From the NCBI GenBank assembly GCA_036850595.1, contig CM072152.1, positions 6,715,640 through 6,779,639 of the forward strand: a stretch of 64,000 nt of DNA, in the 5' to 3' direction. Below, piece by piece: positions 37,840-48,640 of this stretch. The stretch's first letter is position 1. The number at the start of each line of letters is the position of its first letter. The stretch comes from Rhyacichthys aspro (Eukaryota; Chordata; Actinopteri; Gobiiformes; Rhyacichthyidae). The position numbers were made by a program, and so were the translations under genes. The notes beneath the pieces are model-generated. The model was not told the DNA's origin. It saw only the letters and a program-made list of their open reading frames with translations, and searched no databases.

Positions 37840-38564
37840 CAGTGGTCCCTCGTTTATCGCGGGGGTTACGTTCCAAAAATAACCCACAAAAGGCGAAAAA
37901 TCCGCGAAGTAGTCGGCTTTATTTTTTACAATTATTATATATGTTTTAAGGCTGTAAAACCCCTCACCACACACTTAATACACTTTTCTCAGACAGGCAT
38001 TAACATTTTCTCACATTTCTCTCTTGTTTAAACACTCTCAAAGTTCAAACCTTTCAAACGTTTCGTGGACATTGTGGGTTTTGTCGGAGAGAAAACTTAC
38101 AGAACTTCCGAGTCACACTGCTAGCGATCGAACATTTATGTAAATTTGTCAAGCCGAACGCATTCTGTACTGTACAGGAGACACGGCACAGAGGAGACTG
38201 ATTGACAATGGTCTACAGTCCCTTAGCCAATCAGTACACAGAACTCAATGCATGAGTTCTCCCTTAGCCAATCAGGACGCAGAACACAATGCGCAAGTTC
38301 TCCCTTAGCCAATCAGAACGCAGAACACAATGCACGAGTTCTCCCTTAGCCAATCAGGACGCAGAACACAATGCACGAGTTCTCCCTTAGCCAATCAGGA
38401 CGCAGAACACAATGCACGAGTTCTCCCTTAGCCAATCAGGACGCAGAACACAATGCACGAGTTCTCCCTTAGCCAATCAGGACGCAGAACACAATGCACG
38501 AGTTCTCCCTTAGCAAAACAGCGAGACTGCGAAAGGTGAACCGCGTTATAGCGAGAGACCACTG
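37840..38564 (-). mobile_element. TA-flanked inverted-repeat element, copy 1 (pogo/Tigger-like)
   Basis: The element of 725 bp begins CAGTGGTCCCTCGTTTATCG and ends, on the other strand, CAGTGGTCTCTCGCTATAAC. It is bracketed by TA on both sides (37,838-37,839 and 38,565-38,566). Ends beginning CAGT[G/C]GTCCCTC with TA duplication are typical of pogo/Tigger elements of the Tc1-mariner superfamily. The element carries a 41-bp minisatellite with seven units near its right end. On the minus strand, at about 38,072, a start codon with the context ACAATGTCCACGAAACG matches copy 2, but the following codons are deleted. A second copy lies 1.8 kb away in inverse orientation. Confidence 0.75.
38219..38514 (+). 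repeat. 41-bp minisatellite with CCAAT boxes, 7 full units
   Basis: Units of exactly 41 bp start at 38,219, 38,260, 38,301, 38,342, 38,383, 38,424 and 38,465, with a partial unit at 38,506. Each full unit contains AGCCAATCAG, a fit to the NF-Y (CCAAT) consensus. The last four full units (from 38,342) appear identical to one another, while the first is the most divergent (GTACACAGAACTCAATGCAT). That gradient is what recent expansion from one side gives. The array lies wholly inside the TA-flanked element. Confidence 0.95.
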
Positions 38565-38769
38565 TACACAGTTAGCAACACGCAACAATCATAACAAGAA
38601 ACCAGGGAGAAAACTGTTTCCGTCTTTAACAAATGGTTTAAATAGTGATGGAATAAGCAGAAACACAAAGTTTTGCTCACTTTCTTCATCCACATCGCTG
38701 CTGAAAACCTCACGCTGGCCAGACTCCTTCTCTTATTTTGATGCTTGACCTTCTCTCTCTTGTTCGTTA

Positions 38770-38910
38770 CGTCTTTTACATCATGTTGTCATCTGCGGCG
38801 ATTGCAAAAGTAACAAGGCTGTTTTGAAAATGTCAAAAGTAGGGAGTAAAAGTAAGTTGCCAGATAAATACATACTCAAGCAAAGTACAGATACCTGAAA
38901 AATCGACTTC
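38770..38910. repeat. Right part of the split teleost 'agtaaaagtaaaagtac' repeat
   Basis: GCAAAAGTAACAAGGCTG, GGGAGTAAAAGTAAG, TACATACTCAAGCAAAGTAC and AGATACCTGAAAAATCGACT match the 3' half of the same family as 37,500-37,680. The distance between halves is explained by the inserted element plus additional old repeat sequence. Confidence 0.55.
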
Positions 38911-38999
38911 ATGTCTTAATTATGTCTTGTCTCTCTTTCTTTCCTCTTTTGCAACTTCATGTCTGTGTCACACTTGCTCCTTGACCCTAACTGCCGCCG

Positions 39000-39540
39000 C
39001 ACACACACTGAGTAGAACCAGTGTGTGACCAGGTCTCTGTGGAGCTGGTCCTGTCAGTCTGTCAGCTCCTGGGGTTTCCAAACAACTCAAGACAAGCTTT
39101 CTCAGAGGCAAGCTACAAGACAACTCATCGCTTTTGTCTGTGCATCTTCTGGGATGTCAGTCTTGCGCAGGAATGTCATGTTCTCAGAAAACATGAAAAA
39201 AAGATTTGGTCGGCGTGTCAAATCCGCGGTGCTAATTTTAGTTTTTCATGAAAATTGATTGTTTGTGAAACGGTGTGTTGTGAAGGACACTTGAGGCTCA
39301 GAGGCAGCCGGCTAATTAGGACTAAATTGTGTTAGCGCAACAACAACGCTGACCCTTCGGAGCCCCCTCGCTCATTTGCACACACATCTCCTGTTTCCTT
39401 TCAACAAACAGCCAGTAACACTGAAACACAGTTGCTCGTGTAAACATGTGAAAACTAAAGTGTGACCTTATTGATGCGGAGCAGGGTTAAGACCCTCTCA
39501 CGGTCCCGGCTGCTCCTTACTACTTAACTGTACAGGCTGT
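39000..39540. promoter_or_regulatory. GC-richer block, possible regulatory element
   Basis: Contains CGGCTAATTAGGACTAAATT (a TAATTA homeodomain core), then GTTAGCGCAACAACAACGC and TTCGGAGCCCCCTCGCTC. The open frames at 39,021-39,258 lack exon signals. Conservation would need testing. Confidence 0.25.
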
Positions 39541-39589
39541 AATGTAATCATGATTCATGTGCGCTTTGTACATGCATGTAAAAATGTTC

Positions 39590-40310
39590 AGAAGATGTAG
39601 GACGACTAACTTCAAATCTGTCTTCATTTTGACAGCAAATTTTAACTTCGTCTTTTGACTAAAAATTCAGTTTTAGTCATAAATTTGTCATCTAATCCTT
39701 ATTAGTTTTAGTCGTCTAAATATCAAGAATTTAGTTGTATATTAGGGGAATGCATTTTCAGTGTTTTTTTTTTTTTTTAATCTTTATTCAAGATCCCTCT
39801 TAGTTATTACCACAGCAATAAATATTCTTCCTAGGGTCTACCTGAATGAAATGAAACTACCACTAACCAGTTACAGCATCGTGTTGAGGTCTGGATGTGC
39901 AATACACACAGATTTCACTCTAGTTATTCCAAACTCAAATGTATTTTTATTTAAAATTTTAATAAAAGAGTATCTTATTAATAACAAAATGAGTAGGAGA
40001 TGTCTGCTTTCCCTGAATAAAAGAACATTTTTTTTTTACATATTTAAAGCCATTCTCTTTTCATCGCCTTTCATCGTCATCTTCTCGTAGCTCTAACAAA
40101 CGCTCACTCAAACAACGCTCAAAAATGTGAGTTCTGATTGGATCTCTTCTGAAGTCATTCTGCCCATTCCTCCTTCCGATTGGATCTTGTCTCAACTCGT
40201 CCCGTCTCCTCCTCCTTTTTATTGGAGTTTTCGTTCTCATTAATTACTTTTTATTTATTTAGTTTTCGTTTCATTTTGACAATTAATCTTGCAGTTAACG
40301 TAGTCTTACA
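39590..40310 (+). repeat. Teleost 'ttttagtcataatttagtc' element, copy 1
   Basis: CATTTTGACAGCAAATTTTA, CGTCTTTTGACTAAAAATTC, AGTTTTAGTCATAAATTTGT, GCAATACACACAGATTTCAC and GTTATTCCAAACTCAAATG are in the same order as the copy at 42,040. The family is widespread in teleosts to my knowledge. The copy has an AT-rich insertion at about 39,945-40,080 that the other copy lacks. Confidence 0.6.
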
Positions 40311-40440
40311 TATGTGATTTTGATACCCACCAAAGCTGAAATCCACCCACATCTAGATCAATTACAGTTGTCCCTCACTATAACATGGTTCACCTTTTGT
40401 GGCCTCGCTGTTTCGCAGATTTTTTTTGTGCAATTTTGCA

Positions 40441-40572
40441 GGCTAAGGGAGAACTCGCACATTGTGTTCTGCGTTGTGATTGGCTAAGGGAGAACTCGCA
40501 CATTGTGTTCTGCGTCCTGATTGGCTAAGGGAGAACTCGCACATTGTGTTCTGCGTCCTGATTGGCTAAGGG
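40441..40572 (-). repeat. 41-bp minisatellite, 3 full units (inverse of 38.2 kb array)
   Basis: Units start at 40,441, 40,482 and 40,523, with a partial unit at 40,564. Each reads GGCTAAGGGAGAACTCGCAC and so on, the reverse complement of the 38.2 kb units. Three GATTGGCT (CCAAT) boxes are present at unit junctions. Confidence 0.95.
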
Positions 40573-40721
40573 ACTGTAGACCATTGTCAGTCAATCTCCT
40601 CCGTGCCGTGTCTCCTGTACAGTACAGAATGCATTGCCAAATTTACATAAATGTTCGATCGCTAGCAGTGTGACTCTGAAGTGCTGTATGTTTGCAAGTT
40701 TTCTCCCCGACAAAACCCACA

Positions 40722-40805
40722 ATGTCAACGAAACGTTCTGCATCGACAAAGGCACATGCGGTCACACCCAAAAGACAGAGGAAGATGCTAAGGTTTGAAC
40801 TTTGA
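40722..40805 (+). pseudogene. Leftover N-terminus of a transposase (pogo/Tigger-like), fragment
   Basis: ATG at 40,722 opens 27 codons, starting MSTKRSASTKAHAV and continuing TPKRQRKMLR, and then stops (TGA). A Lys/Arg/Ser-rich start directly before a helix-turn-helix is what Tigger and jerky-type transposases have. No helix-turn-helix or DDE core remains. The same ATG region exists in copy 1, where the codons after CGTT are deleted up to a shared AAGGTTTGAAC. The autonomous parent is inferred, not seen. Confidence 0.4.
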
Positions 40806-42039
40806 GAGTGTTTAAACAAGAGAGAAATGTGAGAAAATGTTAATGCCTGTCTGAGAAAAGTGTATAAAGTGTGTGGTGAGGGTTTTACAGCCTTAAAACA
40901 TATATAATAATTGTAAAAAATAAAGCTGACTACTTTGCGGATTTCGCCTATTTCACGTTTTTTTTTAAGAACGTAACCCCCACGATAAATGAGGGACCAC
41001 TGTATTTGGACAATTATGCTGGATACACACAAAAAAAGAAAAGTGTGAATAAAGTCATACAGCAGCAAAATCCAGTGGATAGTGCTGGGACTATAACATC
41101 TGGGATTAGTGAAGTTAGCCATGTCTCAAAAGTTAGACAGAGGTTTTCCAGCTCAAGAACATTTCTTCCATGGTGTACAGTTGAATTTTCCTGGGTCTGC
41201 CACATCAAATCCATCACTAAAGCATCTGGGGTCGTCCATGTTTTCTATATTAGCTACATTTCTGTTGAACTTGTCAGCCCTGCCTCATCCATCAACAATC
41301 CATCTCACGTTCATGTTCTACCAAAGCACCCAGGACTGGTGCTCACCCTTCTTTATGTATGTGTTGGTTTTCTGTGATGGAACAGAAACATATAGAGGTA
41401 GATAAGACTGAATATTCAGCCCTCATTAATGGAAACATACCATACTAATGAAGTAGCCTGTTGTCTCAGTGCTGTCATTACACATTATATCACCCACTAC
41501 ATTTACATGCCACCACATAATTTATTACCCTAGTTTGACCAGAATCTGACTCTTAATATGCATGCAAATTTCTGACACTGACAGAAAATAATACATTTCT
41601 CCTGGAGGAGCTACCATACTTGAAAATGTAATGTATGCAGCATAGCCACGATATGGTAACATTCACATGCACATACTTCACAGTTAATGTTGCTATTCAC
41701 AGGTGTCTGAGTGGTTATGCAGTCAATTAGCCTAGTTTAGCCTTACAACGTTACAAACTAGTCAGAGTCAACTTTAGCTTGCCTTTTCACCTTTAAAACA
41801 AAGGCTGAATGCTATTAAATATCAAGACTACATGATTAGCATTAGTCTGAGCGGAGGGCTGTAGACTGAATAGTTTGATTCTCTTTTGTGCACGTAAAGT
41901 CAGACACAGACAGAGGACCAATTAGACGGCTTAATCAAGCTGTGTGTAGCCCAACTAAGCTGTCCATGAAGTGGCTGTGTCAGCTTTGAATTTAACAATA
42001 ATTGGTTATGCTTTCTAAGGTCATGTTCGAATATTTTTG

Positions 42040-42525
42040 CTGTGCTTTAGGCAATGTTCATTTTGACAGAAAATTATAATTTAGTCTTAGTCTTTTGACT
42101 AAAATGCAATTTAGTTTTAGTCATAATTTAGTCAGCAGTGTTAAGTTTTAGTCTCATTCTAGTTTATATACATTAGATTTAGTCACTAAAATATAAAGGG
42201 TAATGCATGATCAATGTTTTTTCTGAAGTAATCATTTCTACTAACCCACAGCTGGCATTGAGGTCTGAATTTGCAATACACACAGATTTCACTAGTTATT
42301 CCAAACTTATTTGTCGTCTTCCTGTGTCTCCTCCTCCTTTGATTGGATTTTGTCTCTGTCTGTTCATTTTTGTTTTGTTTTGATTCATTGACTAAGTGTT
42401 AATACATTTAGAGGTTTTTTTTTCTCATTTATTATTACTTTCTATTTCTTTTTTGGCCATAAAAACATGTTGTGGACAAATACTGTGACGAAAATATTTT
42501 ATCAACAAAATTAACACTGGTTTAA
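42040..42525 (+). repeat. Teleost 'ttttagtcataatttagtc' element, copy 2
   Basis: CATTTTGACAGAAAATTATA, CTTTTGACTAAAATGCAATT, AGTTTTAGTCATAATTTAGT, TGCAATACACACAGATTTCA and TTATTCCAAACTTATTTGTC. It ends with GTGACGAAAATATTTTATC and AACAAAATTAACACTGG, which looks like the true end of the family. It is the more complete of the two copies in the window. Confidence 0.65.
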
Positions 42526-42544
42526 AAAGCAAGAAATAACCACA

Positions 42545-42782
42545 TTCTGATCAAGTTGAGGAAGAAAAATGGTCCTGGCGACATCTTTTGCATGGCCTGT
42601 CCGTCCTGGGAATGGATCCTCTGTTCTGTGATTCTTCTTCAGGTTTGGCTGGGTTTTAGAGTTTTTCCTCTGATCCTTATGGAGGGTCTAATGATGTGGG
42701 TTTGGTCTACAGTCTGTAAAACCCTTTGAGACAAGTGTTGTTCTGATATTGAGGTATATACATAATAAATAAAATTGAATTA
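42545..42782 (+). repeat. 3' tail of a teleost retroelement
   Basis: GGCCTGTCCGTCCTGGGAAT, GGATCCTCTGTTCTGTGATT, GAGTTTTTCCTCTGATCC, GTCTACAGTCTGTAAAACCC and TTTGAGACAAGTG are followed by an ATAAATAAAATTGAATTAAA end. This is the layout of a very common teleost tail ('cctgtccgtcctgg...tgtaaagccctctgaggcaaa...aataaactgaattgaattg'). Target duplications are not visible. Confidence 0.65.
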
Positions 42783-45390
42783 AAAGTTGCTAGCTAGTAA
42801 TGCTAACTAGAAGAACTGTAGAGGAAAAGTTCACAAAGCATTAAGGGAGCATATTGTACTTGCTCTGCTAAACACACAGTAGAGCTGTTTTTCCAATTTT
42901 GTGAAATGGAGCATTTATTTATAGAAAGCATCCTTATGCAGATTAAACTGTGACTAAACTGTGACTGTGAGTTTGTTGCGATCTTTAAATGGGAGTCAAT
43001 GGCCAACCTATACTCCATGCTAAACACTGCTAGCTCATTCCACCCCTCTGTGTTGCTAGTTTTGGCCATCTTCAATAAGAGTAAACAGGATGTAAGTGGG
43101 ACAACATTAATGTGCTTTAGTAATAAAAGGCATATGTGGATTTGCATATTTGTGTTGGCGTGTACGTCTAGAGGGAGGGCCCAGGTGGTAGTGTTGGGGC
43201 CCCAGGGTGCCACTGTCAGTCTACATTAATAAAGTAGTGGTATGGACATATAAATGCATTCTAACATATGGGAATGTCTGCTTAATGGCACGGTCAGCAA
43301 CATAAAGTCCTGTGTATATGTGTTTTAGAACAATGCATTATTACCTACCATCTGCTGTCTTAAGTACTTTTGGCATTTAGCTCATTTCATAGACTGGAGT
43401 TTATTGATAGAAACATTTGCATCCTGCTCCATTGCAGTACATATCATAACAATGCCCCCTGTTTTATTAGAGGATGTCATCTAAACTTTTAAAAGGTGGT
43501 CTATAAGATATTAAATCCATCTGTGATTTATCATACATGCCATAGGAAACAGTCAGACAACCAATGGGCAATTTGACATGGCATTAAAAAAAAAAATCTG
43601 AAGCATTGTCTAAAAAGTCAATGTATTTCATTTTGTTCTTTTCTTATGAACATATTCCAAGTGTTATGTGCAATATCTTGAGGGTGTGACAATGTACTTT
43701 TTCCCACACAACACCTGCCAAATGCACATTTCTCATATATATTTTTTTCAGGTATTAATCAGTATTCATAAATGTTAAAGACACCACATTACAATCAAGT
43801 CCATGCAAGAGTTTTTTGTCTCATAAAATGACAAGGACTCCAGGAAATCTCACACTGTCTCTTAGGGTTTGAAGAACAATGACAAAAAACAAGTTAGTAT
43901 ATATTATTAGTTTTCTAGAGAGTATTTGGAAGTGTTGGATCTTAGAAGATAAGGGTTATACAAACATTATTAGAGGTTAAGAACTGAGTTAGAATCAGTA
44001 GAATTGTGTATGATCTTTCTGTCTAAACAACCAATACAAATCTCTACAACCAATCCTAATGGAAGGCTGGAACTCCTCTTCTACTTCATTTATTCCAAAG
44101 TTGTAATTTCATCTAAACTAAAACACTTTTCTGTTTTTTACATCTTTTTTCCTCCTCTGTGATTAGTTCAGTGGTTAATATTCTAGCCTCATTTCTCAGT
44201 CTATTGTGTCTCAGCCACACTGCTGGTCTCTGTGAGGCCACCTGTTAAATGTGGCCCTCTGACCTGAGCTGTGTCCTGTCAACGAACTCTGCGTCGGAGG
44301 TCGTGAACCGAACTAGTCCTGACAAGGAAAACACGTCAAGAGAAGCAATAAGGAGGCTTTTTCTTTGTCACCGTTTCCTAAGAGACTTAAGTGGATTATC
44401 TAAAGAAGGTAAATCTTTTCAGACATGGTAGGTTGGTGTTAATGAAGCATTAATGAGAGGAAAATTCTCTAATGAAAAGCAAACATGACGTATGCCTTAT
44501 TTTGGCATAAAACATAAAGTCATATTAATAATGTTGCAACAGTCAAGGCAAACCAAGCAACTGCAATAAATCAGCTACCATTAGTCACAGTACTCACACT
44601 CAGTTGATCAAAACCATTGCACTCTTTTTGCCTTTACACTGTTTACAGCTAAAGTTAGCTTCAGCCAATCCCGTGTGAGAGAATGAACAGAGACAAGCAA
44701 CCGGTTCACAATATTTTGCTCAAAGATGCAGACTTGTGGTGATGCATTACCCCAAATTTTCTCCCATTTTCTTCCATCCAACCCCACCCCTCACCCTCGA
44801 CAACAGCATAGTAACCTCTCCTGCTTTTCATTTTTTTGTTGAGAGCTTACCTTAAACTTTTAGCTCTGAGTTCAGTGTCAGACTGTGATCCTGTTATTAC
44901 CTCTGCCTCATTTATGTTTTTATTTTATTTATTTTTTGCTGTGAAAGCACAAGTATCCATCACTGGAATAGAGACTTTCTCTTTCTCTGTTCCATTACTT
45001 CCTTGTTGACATTGGTGTACACCAATCAGAGTGTCGCTTATTCAAGAGCGATCATGTCATTGGCCAAAGCTTCCGGTATGTGCTGAATATTCACATCTAT
45101 GAAAATTATTGATGAAAAAACCTATATGACATCTTAAGGTCGGCTTTTTTTTGGTTCACAGATGATTCCTATTACATGATGCTATCCGATAAATAAACAA
45201 ATACAGAAAAAAGTACATTTGTTAATTTGGATTAGTGATACATACTGATGCTGAATAATGCAGTAGGTTATTATAATTACAATATATTTTTTACACTGTC
45301 AGTGTTATTCTGTGATTATCCATTGAAGTAGGAATTAATTTTGTGGAATTAATTTTGTTGCTTTGAAGTGACTGGATTACATCAAGGTGC
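42783..45390. other. Non-coding DNA
   Basis: A 136-codon minus-strand frame covers 42,803-43,213. Its DNA has words such as ATGGGAGTCAATGGCCAAC that look like dispersed repeat, and no domain is seen. At 44,249-44,408 a + strand frame ends at GAAG|GTAAAT, but no acceptor supports an exon. Confidence 0.4.
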
Positions 45391-45580
45391 AGCCAGATGA
45401 TCACAGAATTCAAGTGAGAGCCCCGGCACAGACGGTCTGTACACTCTGAGCCGCTCTGCCACTATCTCGCTAAATTTAGTCATCACAAACCAGTCCCACA
45501 ACCGCCGCATGGCCCCCACCATCTGTTTATTCTCTCCCACACAAATACACACCTGAAGGTTCGGCGCCAGGTCTTGGTTA
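45390..45580. promoter_or_regulatory. Candidate conserved non-coding element
   Basis: A sharply bounded complex, GC-richer block in AT-rich DNA: CCGGCACAGACGGTCTGTAC, CTCTGAGCCGCTCTGCCACT, CTCGCTAAATTTAGTCATCA and CACAACCGCCGCATGGCCCC. No frame explains it. Only composition and complexity support this. Confidence 0.3.
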
Positions 45581-46489
45581 TTTTAGAGCTGTGCAGACTG
45601 GCTTTGGGGCATATTTGCTGTCATTCCATAAAATGTACAGGAAATATTAAAATGTTCCAATAAGAAAACAAATAAATGAAATTAGCTTTCATGAAATATT
45701 AAAAAGAACAATCACAGTCCTTTTAAATAGTGGCATGTTCCAAAAATGCAACAGAGGAGCATGTCTCACTAATACAAATTAAAATAGAGTGAGTGATTTT
45801 ATGCTTTTCATAAACAAAGGCTTTGTAAACAAATGGTGCATCAAATGAACATCTGACCTGATGCCTAAGCACCTCATTTAAGAGTTGCAAACTTCTTTTT
45901 ACATTATTTCTGTTTCAGTATTTTAAAATGTGAATTAAATTATTTTATGGTAACTCATAGTACTCCCTTCTAGGCACTTACACATACCGATACATGAACA
46001 AAACTTGAACTTAAAATATTATCTGGATTATGTTTCTGAAAGTGCACAATGGTGTCAAAGTCAAAATGTATTTACAGCTACCACCAAGACTACAGCTTGC
46101 AGCATATAAAATGTATTAGGGCCATGATCACCATTTATGCACACCAAATTGGTATCACATATGGCAGTGGTACTCTGGCTCTCAGTGGTGGTACTTGAGA
46201 ATCTCCAATAACTATAAAATATAGGACTAGTGATTTCTGCTGCATGTTTTCTGTAACACACTTTATACCACTAAATGTTTGGGAACTTAAAACACTGTGG
46301 GATTCAAAATGTGATTTAAAAAAACACAAACATAATCAATTATAACAATACTAGGAGTACAAAAAGGTGTTTGGGAAAACATTTGGTAAAATGAGATGAC
46401 TGAAAATGGACAGAACATCTGAGACTTAAACATCAAACAAGAGCATGTGAACAGCTATAGCACAAACCCAGTGACAATTCATCATATGG

Positions 46490-46690
46490 CAATTTCACTT
46501 TAACACAACTGAAAAAAAAAAACAAAAAACAAAAAACAACTTGTGTGTGTTCAAGTTGAAACATAGGTGTGCTTCCTCTGCTGCAGTGCTCAGTTTGTCT
46601 GCTCTGGGCAGCTGTAGAAACAGAAAAGTAATTCAATGAAGCTTTTCCAACACAGACAAGGCAAATAGAGGTATTTTGATGTGATTATAC
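46490..46690 (+). repeat. Dispersed repeat family B, copy at 46.5 kb
   Basis: An A-rich AAACAAAAAACAAAAAACAA stretch is followed by GTGTGCTTCCTCTGCTGCAG, TGCTCAGTTTGTCTGCTCTG and TGTAGAAACAGAAAAGTAAT. It is homologous to 13,448-13,640 and, inverted, to 11,220-11,350. Confidence 0.6.
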
Positions 46691-47408
46691 AATCCTAAAA
46701 TACAGCATGTATATATGTCTGGTGTGTTCTATTTTCTTCAGCTGTATAACAATTGCTATATAATGCACCTTTAAATGGTCAGAATCTATCTTCATTAAAC
46801 ACTGATGCACAACTTTAAACAATTTTGTGGCCACATTATTTTCTAACCAGATCAGTTTGTGCACTGAACACTATATACTCCATTTCACGTTACAGTTATA
46901 CAAACAGGATCAAATGAGCGCAGGCTGTTGGAGTTATTTATTGTGGGGCCCTTTGTATTCCTGAGCAGGTGACTTATTCTTATTTCCAGTCATTTGATTA
47001 TTGACAATTTCCACGCCTTTTCTGCAGGACTCTGCCACCTAAACAGAGATGTCTTACTCGTGTGCCTGCGTAGAGAATCAATTACCGAAGACGAGAAAGG
47101 TGACTGAGGCATGAGTCCGTATGATTTTCTGCGGATAGACATCTATTTACTGCTTCAGTACAATATTAGCATGCATAAACTGAACAGTCAGTCTGTACAC
47201 AGCAAGGGGCTTTGTGAAGAAACTAAAAGCCTTTGTTTGATTCAAATACTAGAATAAAAGGCATTTGAAGATCATTTTGGAGACTAAGGTTGTCAGACTT
47301 ATGTTCAGGTGCCTATTTCTAACTTTTTTTTGCACTCTTTGAACTAAATAAACATTGATGAGTATTTATTTTTGTGGTGTAGTGACATAATATTTGTCTT
47401 GTAAACAT

Positions 47409-47490
47409 TCATTCATTTTTTTTCCCACTTATCCTCTTTTGGGTTGCAGGTGGCTGGCTGTGAGGTGGTGCATTACCTCACCAAATGCAT
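47409..47490 (+). repeat. Fragment of the 'attcattttctaccgcttatcc' repeat
   Basis: ATTCATTTTTTTTCCCACTT followed by ATCCTCTTTTGGGTTGCAGG resembles the first 50 bases of the family seen at 34,025. The rest is missing. Confidence 0.4.
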
Positions 47491-48399
47491 AAAGTTGTAG
47501 ATTTCACGTCCCATGTTGAAAGGCCTGCAAAAATGAATGCAACATGTGCACAAGTGTCAATATGCACATTACTGCTGCTGTTGTTTTCATGTGACCAAAT
47601 ATGACAATACAAGAGCATATTCTTGGGTGAAGCAGGTACACAGTAATACGCCTCTGTTTAATATAGCATTGCACACTTTGTAAATTGCAAAGTTTACAAA
47701 GTGACAGGACTTTATCTGGAAGCACTGCTTAAATAACATAGATTTTGTGAAAGCCTGCACTGGATGATTGAATGAATAACATTGTACATGGTTGTATATT
47801 GTACAAGTACATACAATATGTAATCCAACGGTAGCAGACAGAGCAAGAGCAGTTCCTGTGGATCAAATTTAAAAGTTATATAGTGTTTGAGCAAAAAACA
47901 TGACTTTATTAACAGAAATTTACAGTGTGCTCCCAATTCAATGGGGCTCCAATAGAATAAATAATTTAAATTTGATAGACCTCCATATGTTAAATTATTC
48001 ATTACACCATGCAGCATATCATTAGAAAAATTATGTCTCAGTAAATGATGGAAAATGTAAAAGAAACAATTACCTTACACCTTAGAAAAAACGACAATCA
48101 AATTAAATTGTTATATAATAATGGAAAATGAATCAAACCTGTGACACCCTTAGCAACAGAAGTTAGCATAGATCAATTAAACTGTATTTGTCTCATACAT
48201 GGTTATGTATATTCCGATCTACAATTAAATGTATTTTTATTCCTTTAGCCAATAGCAAAAAAGGTAAATTGCTAAATTAAGATAGCATCGTTAGAATAAT
48301 AATTTTACCACCAGCCTCATTAGCATTGGATTAAAGAACCCTCACAGGCACGTAAAGTTTAGTGTATTCATCTTTTAGCATCTGTTACTTTCACAAATC

Positions 48400-48640
48400 C
48401 CTCTGACCGTGTGCTTTTACCACAAAAGAGGGCAGAGTTTTTTCCTGTTAGAGACTGTGTTTAAAAGCCCGGAGAGCATTGTTTCCCCTTTAAAGATCGG
48501 AGCATTGGGGTGAGAATGACAGCGCTGTTGTCCTTAGCAGCGTGCAGCCTATTAGACAGGCAGCCTGACAGTGCAGCCTAGTGGTAAAGCAACACTGCCT
48601 CACACATGAACACACACTGAAGAGAAGATGACGAAACCAG
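48400..48640. promoter_or_regulatory. GC-richer block, possible regulatory element
   Basis: AAAAGCCCGGAGAGCATTG, TTTAAAGATCGGAGCATTGG, GACAGCGCTGTTGTCC and TTAGCAGCGTGCAGCC stand out from the AT-rich flanks. No coding frame covers it. Confidence 0.25.

Larger units (their letters stand above)
40365..41002 (+). mobile_element. TA-flanked inverted-repeat element, copy 2 (pogo/Tigger-like)
   Basis: 638 bp in the opposite orientation to copy 1. The left end is CAGTTGTCCCTCACTATAAC. The right end, read on the minus strand, is CAGTGGTCCCTCATTTATCG. TA lies on both sides (40,363-40,364 and 41,003-41,004). It has three full 41-bp units instead of seven, and keeps the segment lost from copy 1 around the putative transposase start. 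It inserted just to the right of the 39.6-40.3 kb repeat. Confidence 0.75.

Noticed and set aside
38219..38514. CRISPR-like array
   Set aside because: The 41-bp units are directly contiguous with no unique spacers, the host is a vertebrate, and the array lies inside a transposon. It is a minisatellite.
40643..41122. 159-codon minus-strand frame
   Set aside because: It runs antisense across most of the TA-flanked element copy 2 and past its end; the product has low-complexity hydrophobic stretches only.
42803..43213. 136-codon minus-strand frame
   Set aside because: It looks like translated dispersed-repeat DNA (GGGAGTCAATGGCCAACC words); no domain and no splice signals.
44249..44408. Possible exon ending at GAAG|GTAAAT
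   Set aside because: A donor exists but no convincing acceptor or start, and no similarity I recognise.
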